A stretch of 64,000 nucleotides of DNA from Komagataeibacter xylinus (GTDB lineage Bacteria > Pseudomonadota > Alphaproteobacteria > Acetobacterales > Acetobacteraceae). The stretch's first letter is position 1, and each line of letters opens with the position of its first letter. The notes under the pieces were generated by a model that was not told the origin of the DNA, made no database searches, and saw nothing but the letters and a program-made list of their open reading frames with translations. The translations under genes and the position numbers were made by a program. Shown here one piece after another: positions 7,875-15,699 of the stretch. The stretch lies in NCBI RefSeq assembly GCF_009834365.1, contig NZ_CP041348.1, positions 926,501 through 990,500 of the forward strand. Reading direction: 5' to 3'.

Positions 7875-8840
7875 ATGACATCCAAAGAGTCCTCACTGCT
7901 TCCGGAATACAGTGTCGTTGTTCCCTGTTATAATGAAGGGGAAAATCTGCGCGTGTTCCACGAACGTCTCTTCAATGTCATGCAGATGACAGGAAAGACG
8001 TGGGAAGTCGTCTACGTCAATGATGGCTCGCGCGATGATACGGCTGAAGTCATCACGGCCCTGGCGGATGGGGAGGCGAATGTCGCCTATCTCAACCTGT
8101 CGCGCAATTTTGGCAAGGAAATCTGCCTGACCGCGGGCCTCGATCACGCACAGGGCACGGAGGCGGTCATCATCATCGATGCCGACCTGCAGGACCCACC
8201 CGAAGTGATTACCGACCTGATCGCCGCCTATAAGGACGTGGATACGGTCTATGCCCAGCGCCGCTCCAGAAAGACGGATAGCTGGCTGAAACGGTTGACG
8301 GCCTTTGCTTTCTACCGGGTCATGGTCGGCCTGAGCAACCGCATCACCATTCCGCCCGATACGGGTGATTTCCGCCTGATCAGCCGCCGCGCGCTTGATG
8401 CCCTGCTTTCGCTGCGCGAGCGGCACCGCTTCATGAAAGGCCTGTTCGCCTGGGTTGGCTTTCCCAGCCGGGCCGTGCTGTACGACCGCGATGCGCGCCA
8501 TAGCGGCTATAGCAGCTTCAATTACTGGAAATTGTGGAACTTCGCGCTTGAAGGCATTACCTCCTTCACCACCATTCCCCTCAAGCTGGCAACCTATATC
8601 GGTCTTCTCACATCAACCGTAGCACTTTTTTACGGTACGTTCCTCCTGATCAGGACCCTGATTTTTGGCAATAACGTGTCGGGCTACCCCAGCCTCATGA
8701 CAGCAATACTGTTCCTGGGTGGCATACAGCTCATGGCTATGGGTATCATAGGTGAATATCTTGGTCGCGTATTCAATGAGACGAAGCAAAGACCGTTGTA
8801 TATTGTAGAATGTTACGTAAAAAAAGGAATAAATCCATGA
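7875..8840 (+). CDS. GtrB/DPM-type family 2 glycosyltransferase with membrane anchor
   Basis: The 321-residue protein has an N-terminal GT-A domain (VVPCYNEGENL, VNDGSRDDT, then DADLQDPPE with the metal-binding DxD) and two C-terminal hydrophobic segments (about residues 235-260 and 270-295). This is the plan of bactoprenyl-phosphate glycosyltransferases such as GtrB, ArnC and YfdH. It should load a sugar from a nucleotide donor onto undecaprenyl phosphate at the inner face of the membrane. Its stop overlaps the start of the next gene by ATGA. The sugar cannot be read from sequence. No obvious ribosome binding site precedes the ATG. Confidence 0.88.
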   Translation: MTSKESSLLPEYSVVVPCYNEGENLRVFHERLFNVMQMTGKTWEVVYVNDGSRDDTAEVITALADGEANVAYLNLSRNFGKEICLTAGLDHAQGTEAVIIIDADLQDPPEVITDLIAAYKDVDTVYAQRRSRKTDSWLKRLTAFAFYRVMVGLSNRITIPPDTGDFRLISRRALDALLSLRERHRFMKGLFAWVGFPSRAVLYDRDARHSGYSSFNYWKLWNFALEGITSFTTIPLKLATYIGLLTSTVALFYGTFLLIRTLIFGNNVSGYPSLMTAILFLGGIQLMAMGIIGEYLGRVFNETKQRPLYIVECYVKKGINP

Positions 8841-9919
8841 AAAAAGGATTAGAAGTTAATAAAATTATCCTTTTTTCATTCGTCATATCTGCTTTATCGC
8901 TTTTTATTTTTGACCTCGAGACCATTCCGTTTGGCGGTCTGACATATAGCACATGCAAATGGGACTGTTACTGGTACAGGGACATCATTCTGCATGGCTA
9001 CACGCCCCAGACCTATCTTTCGCTTGCCCATATAGGGAAAGCCGCGTGGCCTTTCTTCCCGCTTTTTCCGGCACTGACTGCTGGCGTCAAAGCCCTGACT
9101 GGCCTGACAGCCGAAGGGGCGGCCCTCCTTGTCAATCAAACGCTGTTTTTCTTTATGGTGGCGCTTTCAGCGCTGTATTATAGAAAATTCATATGCAATC
9201 AAAAAACTTATGTATTTATAATAGCACTCTGCCTCTCTCCATTTTCATTATGGAGCAAGATTCAATACACAGAATGCATATATGGTATTATTACAGTTTT
9301 AACCTTTTATTTTGCGCGAGATCGGAAATATATACCATTAATCATCTGCTCTTTCCTTGCGGCACTTACTCGGCCGACAGGTGTCCTGCTGGTCAGTACA
9401 TGTAGCGCCTACCTTATGCTTGATGCGTTGAAGACCCGGAATCTGAATGCTTTCCTGAACGGCGCATGGCCGATCGCGGTAGGAAGCCTGGGCCTATCGC
9501 TCTACATGCTTTATCTTTATTACCTGACCGGGGATGCGCTGGCATTTTCCCACATGCAGAGTAGCTGGGGGCGTCATTTCATGTTCCCCGGTGGCTGGAT
9601 CATTGAAGCCATCACCCACGGCCACCGGATCAATGGGGTGATCTCGGCCATTATAGATATGTTTTTCCTGTATTACGGCTTCAAGAACCGCATGTATCTG
9701 GAAACATCGCTGCTGGCCCTCACCTTTTTTGTTGCCCTGAGCTCGGGTGTTGAATCCCTGCACAGATACATCATGGGCAATCCCTTATTTGTCATGATCT
9801 TTTGCCGCATGTTTGATCATAAAGAGAAAAAATTCACGAACAGTGCCCTAGTGTGTCTGTTTATCCTGAACCTGATCATTTCAGGCATGTGGTTCCATGA
9901 TTCAAACTACTTTTATTAA
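8837..9919 (+). CDS. Polytopic membrane protein, likely PIG-V-like lipid-linked sugar transferase
   Basis: Starting at the ATG overlapping the previous stop (after AAGGAAT), the product is 360 residues with about nine hydrophobic segments. The first external loop has CKWDCYWYRDI and the next has AAWPFFPLFPAL. A WDxxWY motif plus FFPLFP is typical of PIG-V-like mannosyltransferases that use lipid-linked sugar. Translational coupling to a GtrB-like enzyme fits: one enzyme makes the lipid-linked sugar, this one transfers it across the membrane. The gene is clearly AT-richer than its neighbours, with many AAA, ATA and TTT codons, which suggests transfer. The acceptor is unknown. Confidence 0.62.
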   Translation: MKKGLEVNKIILFSFVISALSLFIFDLETIPFGGLTYSTCKWDCYWYRDIILHGYTPQTYLSLAHIGKAAWPFFPLFPALTAGVKALTGLTAEGAALLVNQTLFFFMVALSALYYRKFICNQKTYVFIIALCLSPFSLWSKIQYTECIYGIITVLTFYFARDRKYIPLIICSFLAALTRPTGVLLVSTCSAYLMLDALKTRNLNAFLNGAWPIAVGSLGLSLYMLYLYYLTGDALAFSHMQSSWGRHFMFPGGWIIEAITHGHRINGVISAIIDMFFLYYGFKNRMYLETSLLALTFFVALSSGVESLHRYIMGNPLFVMIFCRMFDHKEKKFTNSALVCLFILNLIISGMWFHDSNYFY

Positions 9920-9937
9920 AGAGGAGGGCTGGACAGA

Positions 9938-10201
9938 ATGTCGAACAAATCGGTTATTTTCTTTTTCATATGCATTATGTCGTTTGATATGTTTGTTCTG
10001 TTCAAGGCCATGCATCCGACAGCAAGCCAGAATTACATCAATTATTTCATAAAAAATAATATATCGACCAAAGAATACAATACGAATGAACTATACGATT
10101 ACAATGCACTGAAAGAAGCCAGTCCGGGCATGGAGGACTGGCGGTTCAGGCCCATATGCGAGGATATCAATCACCACTGCAACCTGCCGCGAAAGCACTG
10201 A
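9938..10201 (+). CDS. Small AT-rich membrane-anchored protein, unknown
   Basis: A GAGGAGG ribosome binding site lies about ten bases before this ATG, 18 bases after the preceding gene. The 87-residue product has one N-terminal hydrophobic segment (SVIFFFICIMSFDMFVLF) and a polar tail rich in Asn and Tyr, with two cysteines (PICEDINHHCNLP) near the end. The tail is probably periplasmic. Low GC matches the preceding gene. It may be an accessory part of the glycosyl-transfer module. I recognise no family. Confidence 0.6.
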   Translation: MSNKSVIFFFICIMSFDMFVLFKAMHPTASQNYINYFIKNNISTKEYNTNELYDYNALKEASPGMEDWRFRPICEDINHHCNLPRKH

Positions 10202-10274
10202 GCCCACAAAGACTCTGCTGCCACGCTGTTGCCGCCCATCAGGCCCCGCTCATCAAGATAACAGGCCCGGACCC

Positions 10275-12827
10275 ATGCACGGACAATCACGCCTTCTCGC
10301 CCTGCTTGCTGCGTTCATGCCTTGGGGACCAGTTCATGCCGGGAGCCCCCAGCCTCCCGCCAGCACCGTCACCCATACGCAGGCTAGCGTGGAATGGCAG
10401 GGCAATGGCCTGCTGCTTGAGGTTACAGCCTTGCGGGATGACATTGTCCGCATCCGTATCGCTCCGAATAGCGGCCATCTGCCGGAAGATGCCTCCTGGG
10501 CCGTTCTCCCGACCGCGCGGCAGGCACATGTTTGTGCCACCCCGACTGATGATGCGCATGCCGTAGGCTTTGCGACCAGATCCCTTAAAATCAGCATCAA
10601 TCGCCTCACCAGCGCACTGAGCATAACGGATGACAAGGGCACCCCGCTCCTGACCGACAGGGGCGCGCCCGCGCTCCTGCCCTCTGACCGCCACGGCTTT
10701 ACCCTGATCAAGACCCTGCCCGATGATGGTCACTTCTTTGGACTGGGCGACAAATTCGGCCCGCTGGACCGGCTGGGCAAAAGCTATGCCATGTGGAATA
10801 CCGACAGTTACGGCTACCGGGAGGGACAGGACCCGCTTTACAAGGATATCCCCTTCTTCATCGGTTATACCCATCATGCCTATTATGGCGTTTTTGTTGA
10901 TAACACCTGGCGGACATTCTTTGATTTCGGCCATGAAGACCCCTCTGCATTGCAGATCAAAGCAGAAGATGGCCCGATCGATTATTATGTCATGGCCGGG
11001 CCTGATGCCAAATCCGTTGAGCAGCAATATGCCTGGCTGACCGGGCCGCCCGCCATGCAGCCCGAATGGATGCTTGGCTTCCAGCAATCACGCTGGGGAT
11101 ATCCGACCGAGACCGCCCTGCGCGATATTGGAGCCCACCTGCGCGCCGACCATGTTCCCACCGATGCGGTCTGGATGGATATCGATTATCAGGATCGCTT
11201 CCGCCCCTTTACCGTCGATCCGGCCACATTTGCGCATTTTCACCAGATGATCGCCGATTTTGCCAAAACCGGCATCCATACGGTCGCCATTACGGACCTG
11301 CATATTGCCGATGCCCCGCATCAGGGCTACGCGCCCTATGACAGCGGCATGGCACAGGACCGTTTTGTCAAGGATGCCAGCGGCAGGCCCTATATCGCCC
11401 CCGTATGGCCCGGCCCCTCGCTGTTCCCTGATTTCACGCAGGCTGCGACCCGCGCCTGGTGGGGACAGCTATACCGCCACTTCGCCCTTGAAGACGGCAT
11501 TGCCGGGTTCTGGAACGATATGGATGAACCCGCCGTTTTTGATACGCCCACCAAGACCATGCCGCTCAATACCGTGCACCGCATAGACGAACCGGGCTTT
11601 GTCCCCCGCACGGCGTCGCACCGCGAGATCCATAATATCTATGGCATGCAGAACCACCGTGCCACGTATGAAGGGCTGCTGGCACTCAAACCTGACGCGC
11701 GCCCTGTTGTCATGACCCGTGCCTCCTATGCCGGGGGCCAGCGCTATGGGGTGACCTGGACAGGGGATAACGCCTCCACCTGGAATCACCTGGCGCTAAG
11801 CGTGCCGATGCTCGAAAGCCTCGGTCTGGGCGGCTTTACCTTCTCTGGCGCTGATATTGGCGGGTTTGCAGGCGTGACCTCACCCGACCTGCTGACCCGC
11901 TGGTACGAAATCGCCATGTTCACCCCCATCGCCCGCTCGCATGCCGACAAGGATAGCGGCCCGCAGGAACCGTGGGCCGATGGCAGGATGCATGAAGACA
12001 TCCGCCGCCACTTTATCGAGACCCGTTACCGCCTGCTGCCCTACAACTATACGCTGGCGGAAGAAGCATCGCGCACCGGTATCCCGATGATGCGCCCCCT
12101 CTTCATGGAATTTCCGGACACGCTCATCCACAAGGCCCCGATGGACCTTGCCAGTGGCAATGAGTTCATGTGGGGGGCGGCCCTGCTCGTGGCCCCCTCG
12201 CCCGCGCCGGAATCGCCCGCGCCCTACCGGGTCACGCTGCCGCCGGGCCAATGGTATGATTACTGGACCGGCCAACCGGTCACCACGGCTCAGGCGCTGG
12301 TTCTCAAGGGCGCGGCGGGCTCGATTGCCAGGGCAGAAGAGGGGGATACCAATACGGCACATGAGCTGAAAGTCGCACCCCGGCTGGATCAACTGCCGGT
12401 TTACGTGCGGGGCGGCAGCATCATTCCCCAGCAGCCGCTTGTACAAAGCACCATGCAAACACCGGGCGGCCCGCTCACGCTGCATGTCTATCCGGGCGGG
12501 AACTGCCAGGGCAGCGTGTATGCCGATGATGGACAATCCTTTGATTTTCGCAAGCAGGCCTACAACCGGGTCCGCTTTCGCTGCCAGATTGACCAAAAAG
12601 GCGGCCTGAGCCTGACGGTCGGCCCGACGGAAGGCACCTTCCAGCCATGGTGGCATGCCTATGCCGTTGTCATTCATGGCAGGAACGCACCCCACGCGCA
12701 GGCCACCTTCAATGGCACGACGCTACCCGTCAGCGTGGCTGATACACCCATAGGGCACGGGCTGATGGTGACCATTCCCGCTACGGAAGGTAGCCTGCAG
12801 GTAAACCAACCCATTCCTGAAAAATAA
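10275..12827 (+). CDS. Exported glycoside hydrolase family 31 (alpha-glucosidase-type)
   Basis: This 850-residue enzyme begins with a signal peptide ending near VHAGS and has the GH31 domain order: N-terminal beta-sandwich with FFGLGDKFGPLDRLG, the TIM barrel, and C-terminal beta domains. The nucleophile is Asp415 in FWNDMDEP. WTGDNASTW and the RSHADKDSGPQEPW region supply the acid/base side. It hydrolyses alpha-linked glucosides or related sugars from a non-reducing end, in the periplasm or outside. It follows the glycosyl-transfer genes after 73 bases and may share their transcript. Family is certain; exact substrate (maltose, isomaltose, xyloside) is not decidable here. Confidence 0.92.
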   Translation: MHGQSRLLALLAAFMPWGPVHAGSPQPPASTVTHTQASVEWQGNGLLLEVTALRDDIVRIRIAPNSGHLPEDASWAVLPTARQAHVCATPTDDAHAVGFATRSLKISINRLTSALSITDDKGTPLLTDRGAPALLPSDRHGFTLIKTLPDDGHFFGLGDKFGPLDRLGKSYAMWNTDSYGYREGQDPLYKDIPFFIGYTHHAYYGVFVDNTWRTFFDFGHEDPSALQIKAEDGPIDYYVMAGPDAKSVEQQYAWLTGPPAMQPEWMLGFQQSRWGYPTETALRDIGAHLRADHVPTDAVWMDIDYQDRFRPFTVDPATFAHFHQMIADFAKTGIHTVAITDLHIADAPHQGYAPYDSGMAQDRFVKDASGRPYIAPVWPGPSLFPDFTQAATRAWWGQLYRHFALEDGIAGFWNDMDEPAVFDTPTKTMPLNTVHRIDEPGFVPRTASHREIHNIYGMQNHRATYEGLLALKPDARPVVMTRASYAGGQRYGVTWTGDNASTWNHLALSVPMLESLGLGGFTFSGADIGGFAGVTSPDLLTRWYEIAMFTPIARSHADKDSGPQEPWADGRMHEDIRRHFIETRYRLLPYNYTLAEEASRTGIPMMRPLFMEFPDTLIHKAPMDLASGNEFMWGAALLVAPSPAPESPAPYRVTLPPGQWYDYWTGQPVTTAQALVLKGAAGSIARAEEGDTNTAHELKVAPRLDQLPVYVRGGSIIPQQPLVQSTMQTPGGPLTLHVYPGGNCQGSVYADDGQSFDFRKQAYNRVRFRCQIDQKGGLSLTVGPTEGTFQPWWHAYAVVIHGRNAPHAQATFNGTTLPVSVADTPIGHGLMVTIPATEGSLQVNQPIPEK

Positions 12828-12907
12828 AAAGTTTTGGGGCGCCGCCTTTTTTCAAAAAGGCGGCATTCTTTGAAGCTTTTTGAAAAAAGCTTCACCAGAA
12901 ATTTTTA
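12826..12907 (-). repeat. Dispersed double-hairpin repeat, copy 3 (inverted)
   Basis: Read on the minus strand the copy shows the standard order: outer arm, AAGCTTTTTTCAAAAAGCTT hairpin, GCCGCC ... GGCGGC hairpin, and outer arm GCCCCAAAACTTTTTAT. It begins at the stop codon of the GH31 gene and ends eight bases before the stop of the convergent isoaspartyl peptidase gene. Confidence 0.92.
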
Positions 12908-12914
12908 TACTGGT

Positions 12915-13898
12915 TCACCTGTCTTTCAGGATGGCGACATGGACCACGCCATCGTGCGTGACCCAGCCCCTGTACATCCCGTCGGTATTGAAGGGCATGG
13001 CGATATTGCCTTTATCATCCACCAAAATCGCGCCGCCATCGCCGCCAAGCGCCGGGATCTCGTGGTTGATCACCTCATCCGCCGCCTGCGCCAGCGGCTC
13101 GTGCATCATCGTCACCCGCATGCAGATCTCGTGGGCGGCGACCGTGCGGATGTAATATTCACCCCAGCCGGTGCCTGACATGGCGCAGCCTGCATTGGCG
13201 TATGTTCCAGCGCCAATGATGGGCGAATCGCCTACACGGCCCCACATCTTGTCCGTAAGCCCCCCCGTTGAGGTAGCGGCCGCCAGATGCCCGTTGCGGT
13301 CAAGGGCCACGGCGCCCACCGTTCCATGATGGGTGTCGGCTTCCTTTGCCTGCTTCTGCCGGTCTTTCTCCAGCGCCTCCTGCAACTGCGCCCAGCGCCG
13401 GTCGGTGCGGAAATAGGCGGGGTCAACCAGGGCCACGCCCTGCGTTCTGGCAAAGGCCTCCGCGCCATCGCCAATCAGGAACACATGGGGCGAATGCGCC
13501 ATCACGGCGGCTGCCAGCGTTATGGGGTTGCGCACATGCGTCACCCCCGCAATGGCGCCAGCCTGCAGGGTCGCGCCATCCATGATCGCGGCATCCATCT
13601 CGTTATGCCCGTCATGCGTGAAAACCGCGCCCCTGCCTGCGTTGAATTCCGGGTCATCTTCAAGCACCTGCACGGCGGCTTCCACCGCCTCGACCGCGGG
13701 CCTGCCGGTTTTCAGCTTTTTGTAACCGGTGCGCAATGCGCGCTTAAGCGCGGCCCTGACCGCTTTTTCACGCGCAGGGGTCATATCCTTGCGGATCACG
13801 CCCGCCCCACCATGAATGACCAGCACCGGTTCGGCCGCATGGGCCTGCACCGCCACGGAACACAGCAGGCAGACCAGCGCCGCAGAAAGTATTTTCAC
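12915..13898 (-). CDS. Isoaspartyl peptidase / plant-type L-asparaginase, exported
   Basis: The 327-residue protein is an Ntn-hydrolase precursor of the plant-type asparaginase family. It has VLVIHGGAG at the N-terminus, the autocleavage site HHGTVGAVA with the predicted nucleophile Thr193, then the substrate-binding STGGLTDKMWGRVGDSPIIGAGTYA and GTGWGEYYIR. It should cleave itself before Thr193 and hydrolyse isoaspartyl dipeptides and asparagine. An N-terminal signal peptide (ILSAALVCLLCSVAVQAHAAE) indicates export, unlike cytoplasmic E. coli IaaA. The start is GTG nine bases after GGGGAG. Confidence 0.92.
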   Translation of the reverse strand: MKILSAALVCLLCSVAVQAHAAEPVLVIHGGAGVIRKDMTPAREKAVRAALKRALRTGYKKLKTGRPAVEAVEAAVQVLEDDPEFNAGRGAVFTHDGHNEMDAAIMDGATLQAGAIAGVTHVRNPITLAAAVMAHSPHVFLIGDGAEAFARTQGVALVDPAYFRTDRRWAQLQEALEKDRQKQAKEADTHHGTVGAVALDRNGHLAAATSTGGLTDKMWGRVGDSPIIGAGTYANAGCAMSGTGWGEYYIRTVAAHEICMRVTMMHEPLAQAADEVINHEIPALGGDGGAILVDDKGNIAMPFNTDGMYRGWVTHDGVVHVAILKDR

Positions 13899-14015
13899 CT
13901 GTCAAACTCCCCGGAGAACCAAGGCGCTGAGTTTACAGGAATAATACGGACAGGAAACGATTTCTTCCGCGCGCAGCCAGAAGCATATTTTAAGGGACGT
14001 TTTTGAGGCTTCGTG

Positions 14016-14037
14016 AAAAAAGCCGCTTTCCGGCAGC
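14016..14037 (-). terminator. Orphaned intrinsic terminator of the GNAT gene
   Basis: On the minus strand GCTGC, a six-base loop, GCGGC and then TTTTTT form a compact terminator. Removing the IS630 element puts it three bases after the GNAT stop codon, so it very likely belonged to that gene before the insertion moved it about 1 kb away. Confidence 0.75.
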
Positions 14038-14042
14038 CTTTA

Positions 14043-15093
14043 GAGCACGCTGCGAATAGATTGAATCATAGGATTCCAAAAGGGCGTCTGATGTGATTCA
14101 AGATGAAGACTGGTGAAGGAGGCCAGCCTTCATGCCAAAAGCTTACTCGCAGGATTTACGAGACCGCGTGATTGATGCGGTGGAGAAAGACGGCATGAGT
14201 TGCCGGGCAGCGGCGCGGCGTTTCGGCGTGAGTGATTCTTCAGCGATCAAATGGGTGCAGCGCGCAAGACGCATCGGAGATCGGTGCTGCGCCGGCACGG
14301 GCGGGCATCGTCCCTCGAAAACCAGACCTGAACGGGCCTGGCTGCTGGCCATCATTGATGCCGAACCTGATATCACCCTTGCGGCGCTGTCGATCCGACT
14401 GCGCGAGGAGCGTGGCGTTCAGGCCGACACAGGCATGCTCTCGCGCTTTTTCCAATCCGAAGGGATCAGCTTCAAAAAAAAGCGTGCTGCCCTGCGAGCA
14501 GGATCGGCCTGACGTCGCGCGCAAGCGTAAATTCTGGAAGCGCTATCAGGCCGATATAGATCCCACGCATCTGGTCTTTATCGACGAAACCTGGGCCAAG
14601 ACCAACATGACGCGCACGCACGGCCGTTGCCGCAAAGGTGAGAGACTGAGAGCCAGAGTCCCTCATGGCCACTGGAAGACACTGACCTTTCTGGCTGCCT
14701 TGCGTCATGACCGGATCACCGCACCCTGCGTTCTCGACGGACCGATCAACGGGCGCAGTTTTTTGGCCTATGTCGAGCAGTTTCTGGTTCCAACACTCAA
14801 GCCGGGCGATATCGTCGTGCTCGACAATCTCGGCAGTCACAAGGGCGATGCGGTTCGCAAGGCCATTCGGGCTGTCGGGGCGAGGATGATCTTCCTGCCG
14901 CCCTACAGTCCCGATCTCAATCCGATCGAACAGGCCTTCGCCAAACTCAAGACTTTGCTGCGAAAAGCCGCAGAGAGATCCGTTGAGACAACATGGAAAC
15001 GCATCGGCGAACTCATCAAATGCTTCTCTCCACGGGAATGCGCCAATTATCTCAAGAACTCAGGATACGCATCAATCTAATCACAGAATGCTC
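14043..15093 (+). mobile_element. IS630-family insertion sequence, 1051 bp
   Basis: The element is bounded by TA dinucleotides at 14041-14042 and 15094-15095, the target duplication typical of IS630/Tc1. Terminal inverted repeats are imperfect: the left begins GAGCACGCTGCGAATAGATT and the right, read inwards, begins GAGCATTCTGTGATTAGATT (about 18 of 22 match). It carries one transposase gene split over two frames. The insertion site is the stop codon of the downstream GNAT gene. Confidence 0.93.
14132..15080 (+). CDS. IS630-family transposase, split by a frameshift
   Basis: The first frame (14132-14512, 126 aa) gives the N-terminal helix-turn-helix part ([38 protein letters not shown]). The DDE domain lies in a second frame (within 14232-15080), with catalytic residues in [22 protein letters not shown] and [12 protein letters not shown]. 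The frames meet at an A8 run at 14474-14481. Frame 1 reads SFKKKRAAL there and frame 2 reads [15 protein letters not shown], which continues the family sequence. Joining them needs a +1 step or loss of one A in the transcript. It may be programmed slippage or an inactivating insertion. Confidence 0.92.
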
Positions 15094-15623
15094 TAATGCA
15101 GGCTGGCCCATGAAGGCGCGCCACGCAGGCTGTGATAGAGCAGGATATCCGGCCCGCAGTACTCCGGCTGGTCCGGGCACACGCTCATGCCCGCCCCGCC
15201 AAAAACCTGCCGGGCCACGATGTCATGTTCGCGCACATAGGCAATGACCCGGCTCACCCCTGCATCATGCGCAAAGGCCAGCGCCGTGGTCGTTGCCTCA
15301 CGTGATAGCGCCGTATCACGCACATCGGCAACCATGATGAACTGCAGTTCATGGCAGTCAGGCGCGGTGGTGGAAGGCTGCACGCCTGCCAGCCCGATGA
15401 AGCGGCCCTGCTGGCGCACGGTAAACATGCCCACGCCCTCGCGACCCCAGGTCATGAGGTCGGTCAGCATGTCCTGCTCGCTCAGCACGCGGTTGCACAC
15501 GCCGCCAGCAAGCCGCCCGGTCACGCCAGCGCTGGCCTTGAGCCGCACCACGTCCACAAGGTCGGTCCATGAGACCGGATCAAGCTGCAGGTGGCCTGTC
15601 TGTATGTGATATCGACATCCCAT
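15093..15623 (-). CDS. GNAT-family N-acetyltransferase
   Basis: The 176-residue protein has the GNAT layout: an N-terminal strand-helix (QLDPVSWTDLVDVVRLK), a central GRFIGLAGVQP beta-bulge region, a strand HELQFIMVADVRDTALSREATTTALAFAHDAGVSRVIAYV, and a C-terminal VFGGAGMSV segment typical of the fold's later half. It transfers an acetyl group from acetyl-CoA to an unidentified amine. The start at 15623 follows GGGGAGG. Its stop TAG at 15095-15093 is formed by the TA target site plus the first base of IS630; before insertion it would have been TAA, so the protein is unchanged. The classical Q/RxxGxG/A loop is not obvious, so the subfamily is uncertain. Confidence 0.72.
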   Translation of the reverse strand: MGCRYHIQTGHLQLDPVSWTDLVDVVRLKASAGVTGRLAGGVCNRVLSEQDMLTDLMTWGREGVGMFTVRQQGRFIGLAGVQPSTTAPDCHELQFIMVADVRDTALSREATTTALAFAHDAGVSRVIAYVREHDIVARQVFGGAGMSVCPDQPEYCGPDILLYHSLRGAPSWASLH

Positions 15624-15699
15624 TACTGCCTCCCCCAGGGCCGGTGCGTAAAACCCGGCCTTTATTGAAGGCAGATAATGGGGCCGATGGCAAATGGAA

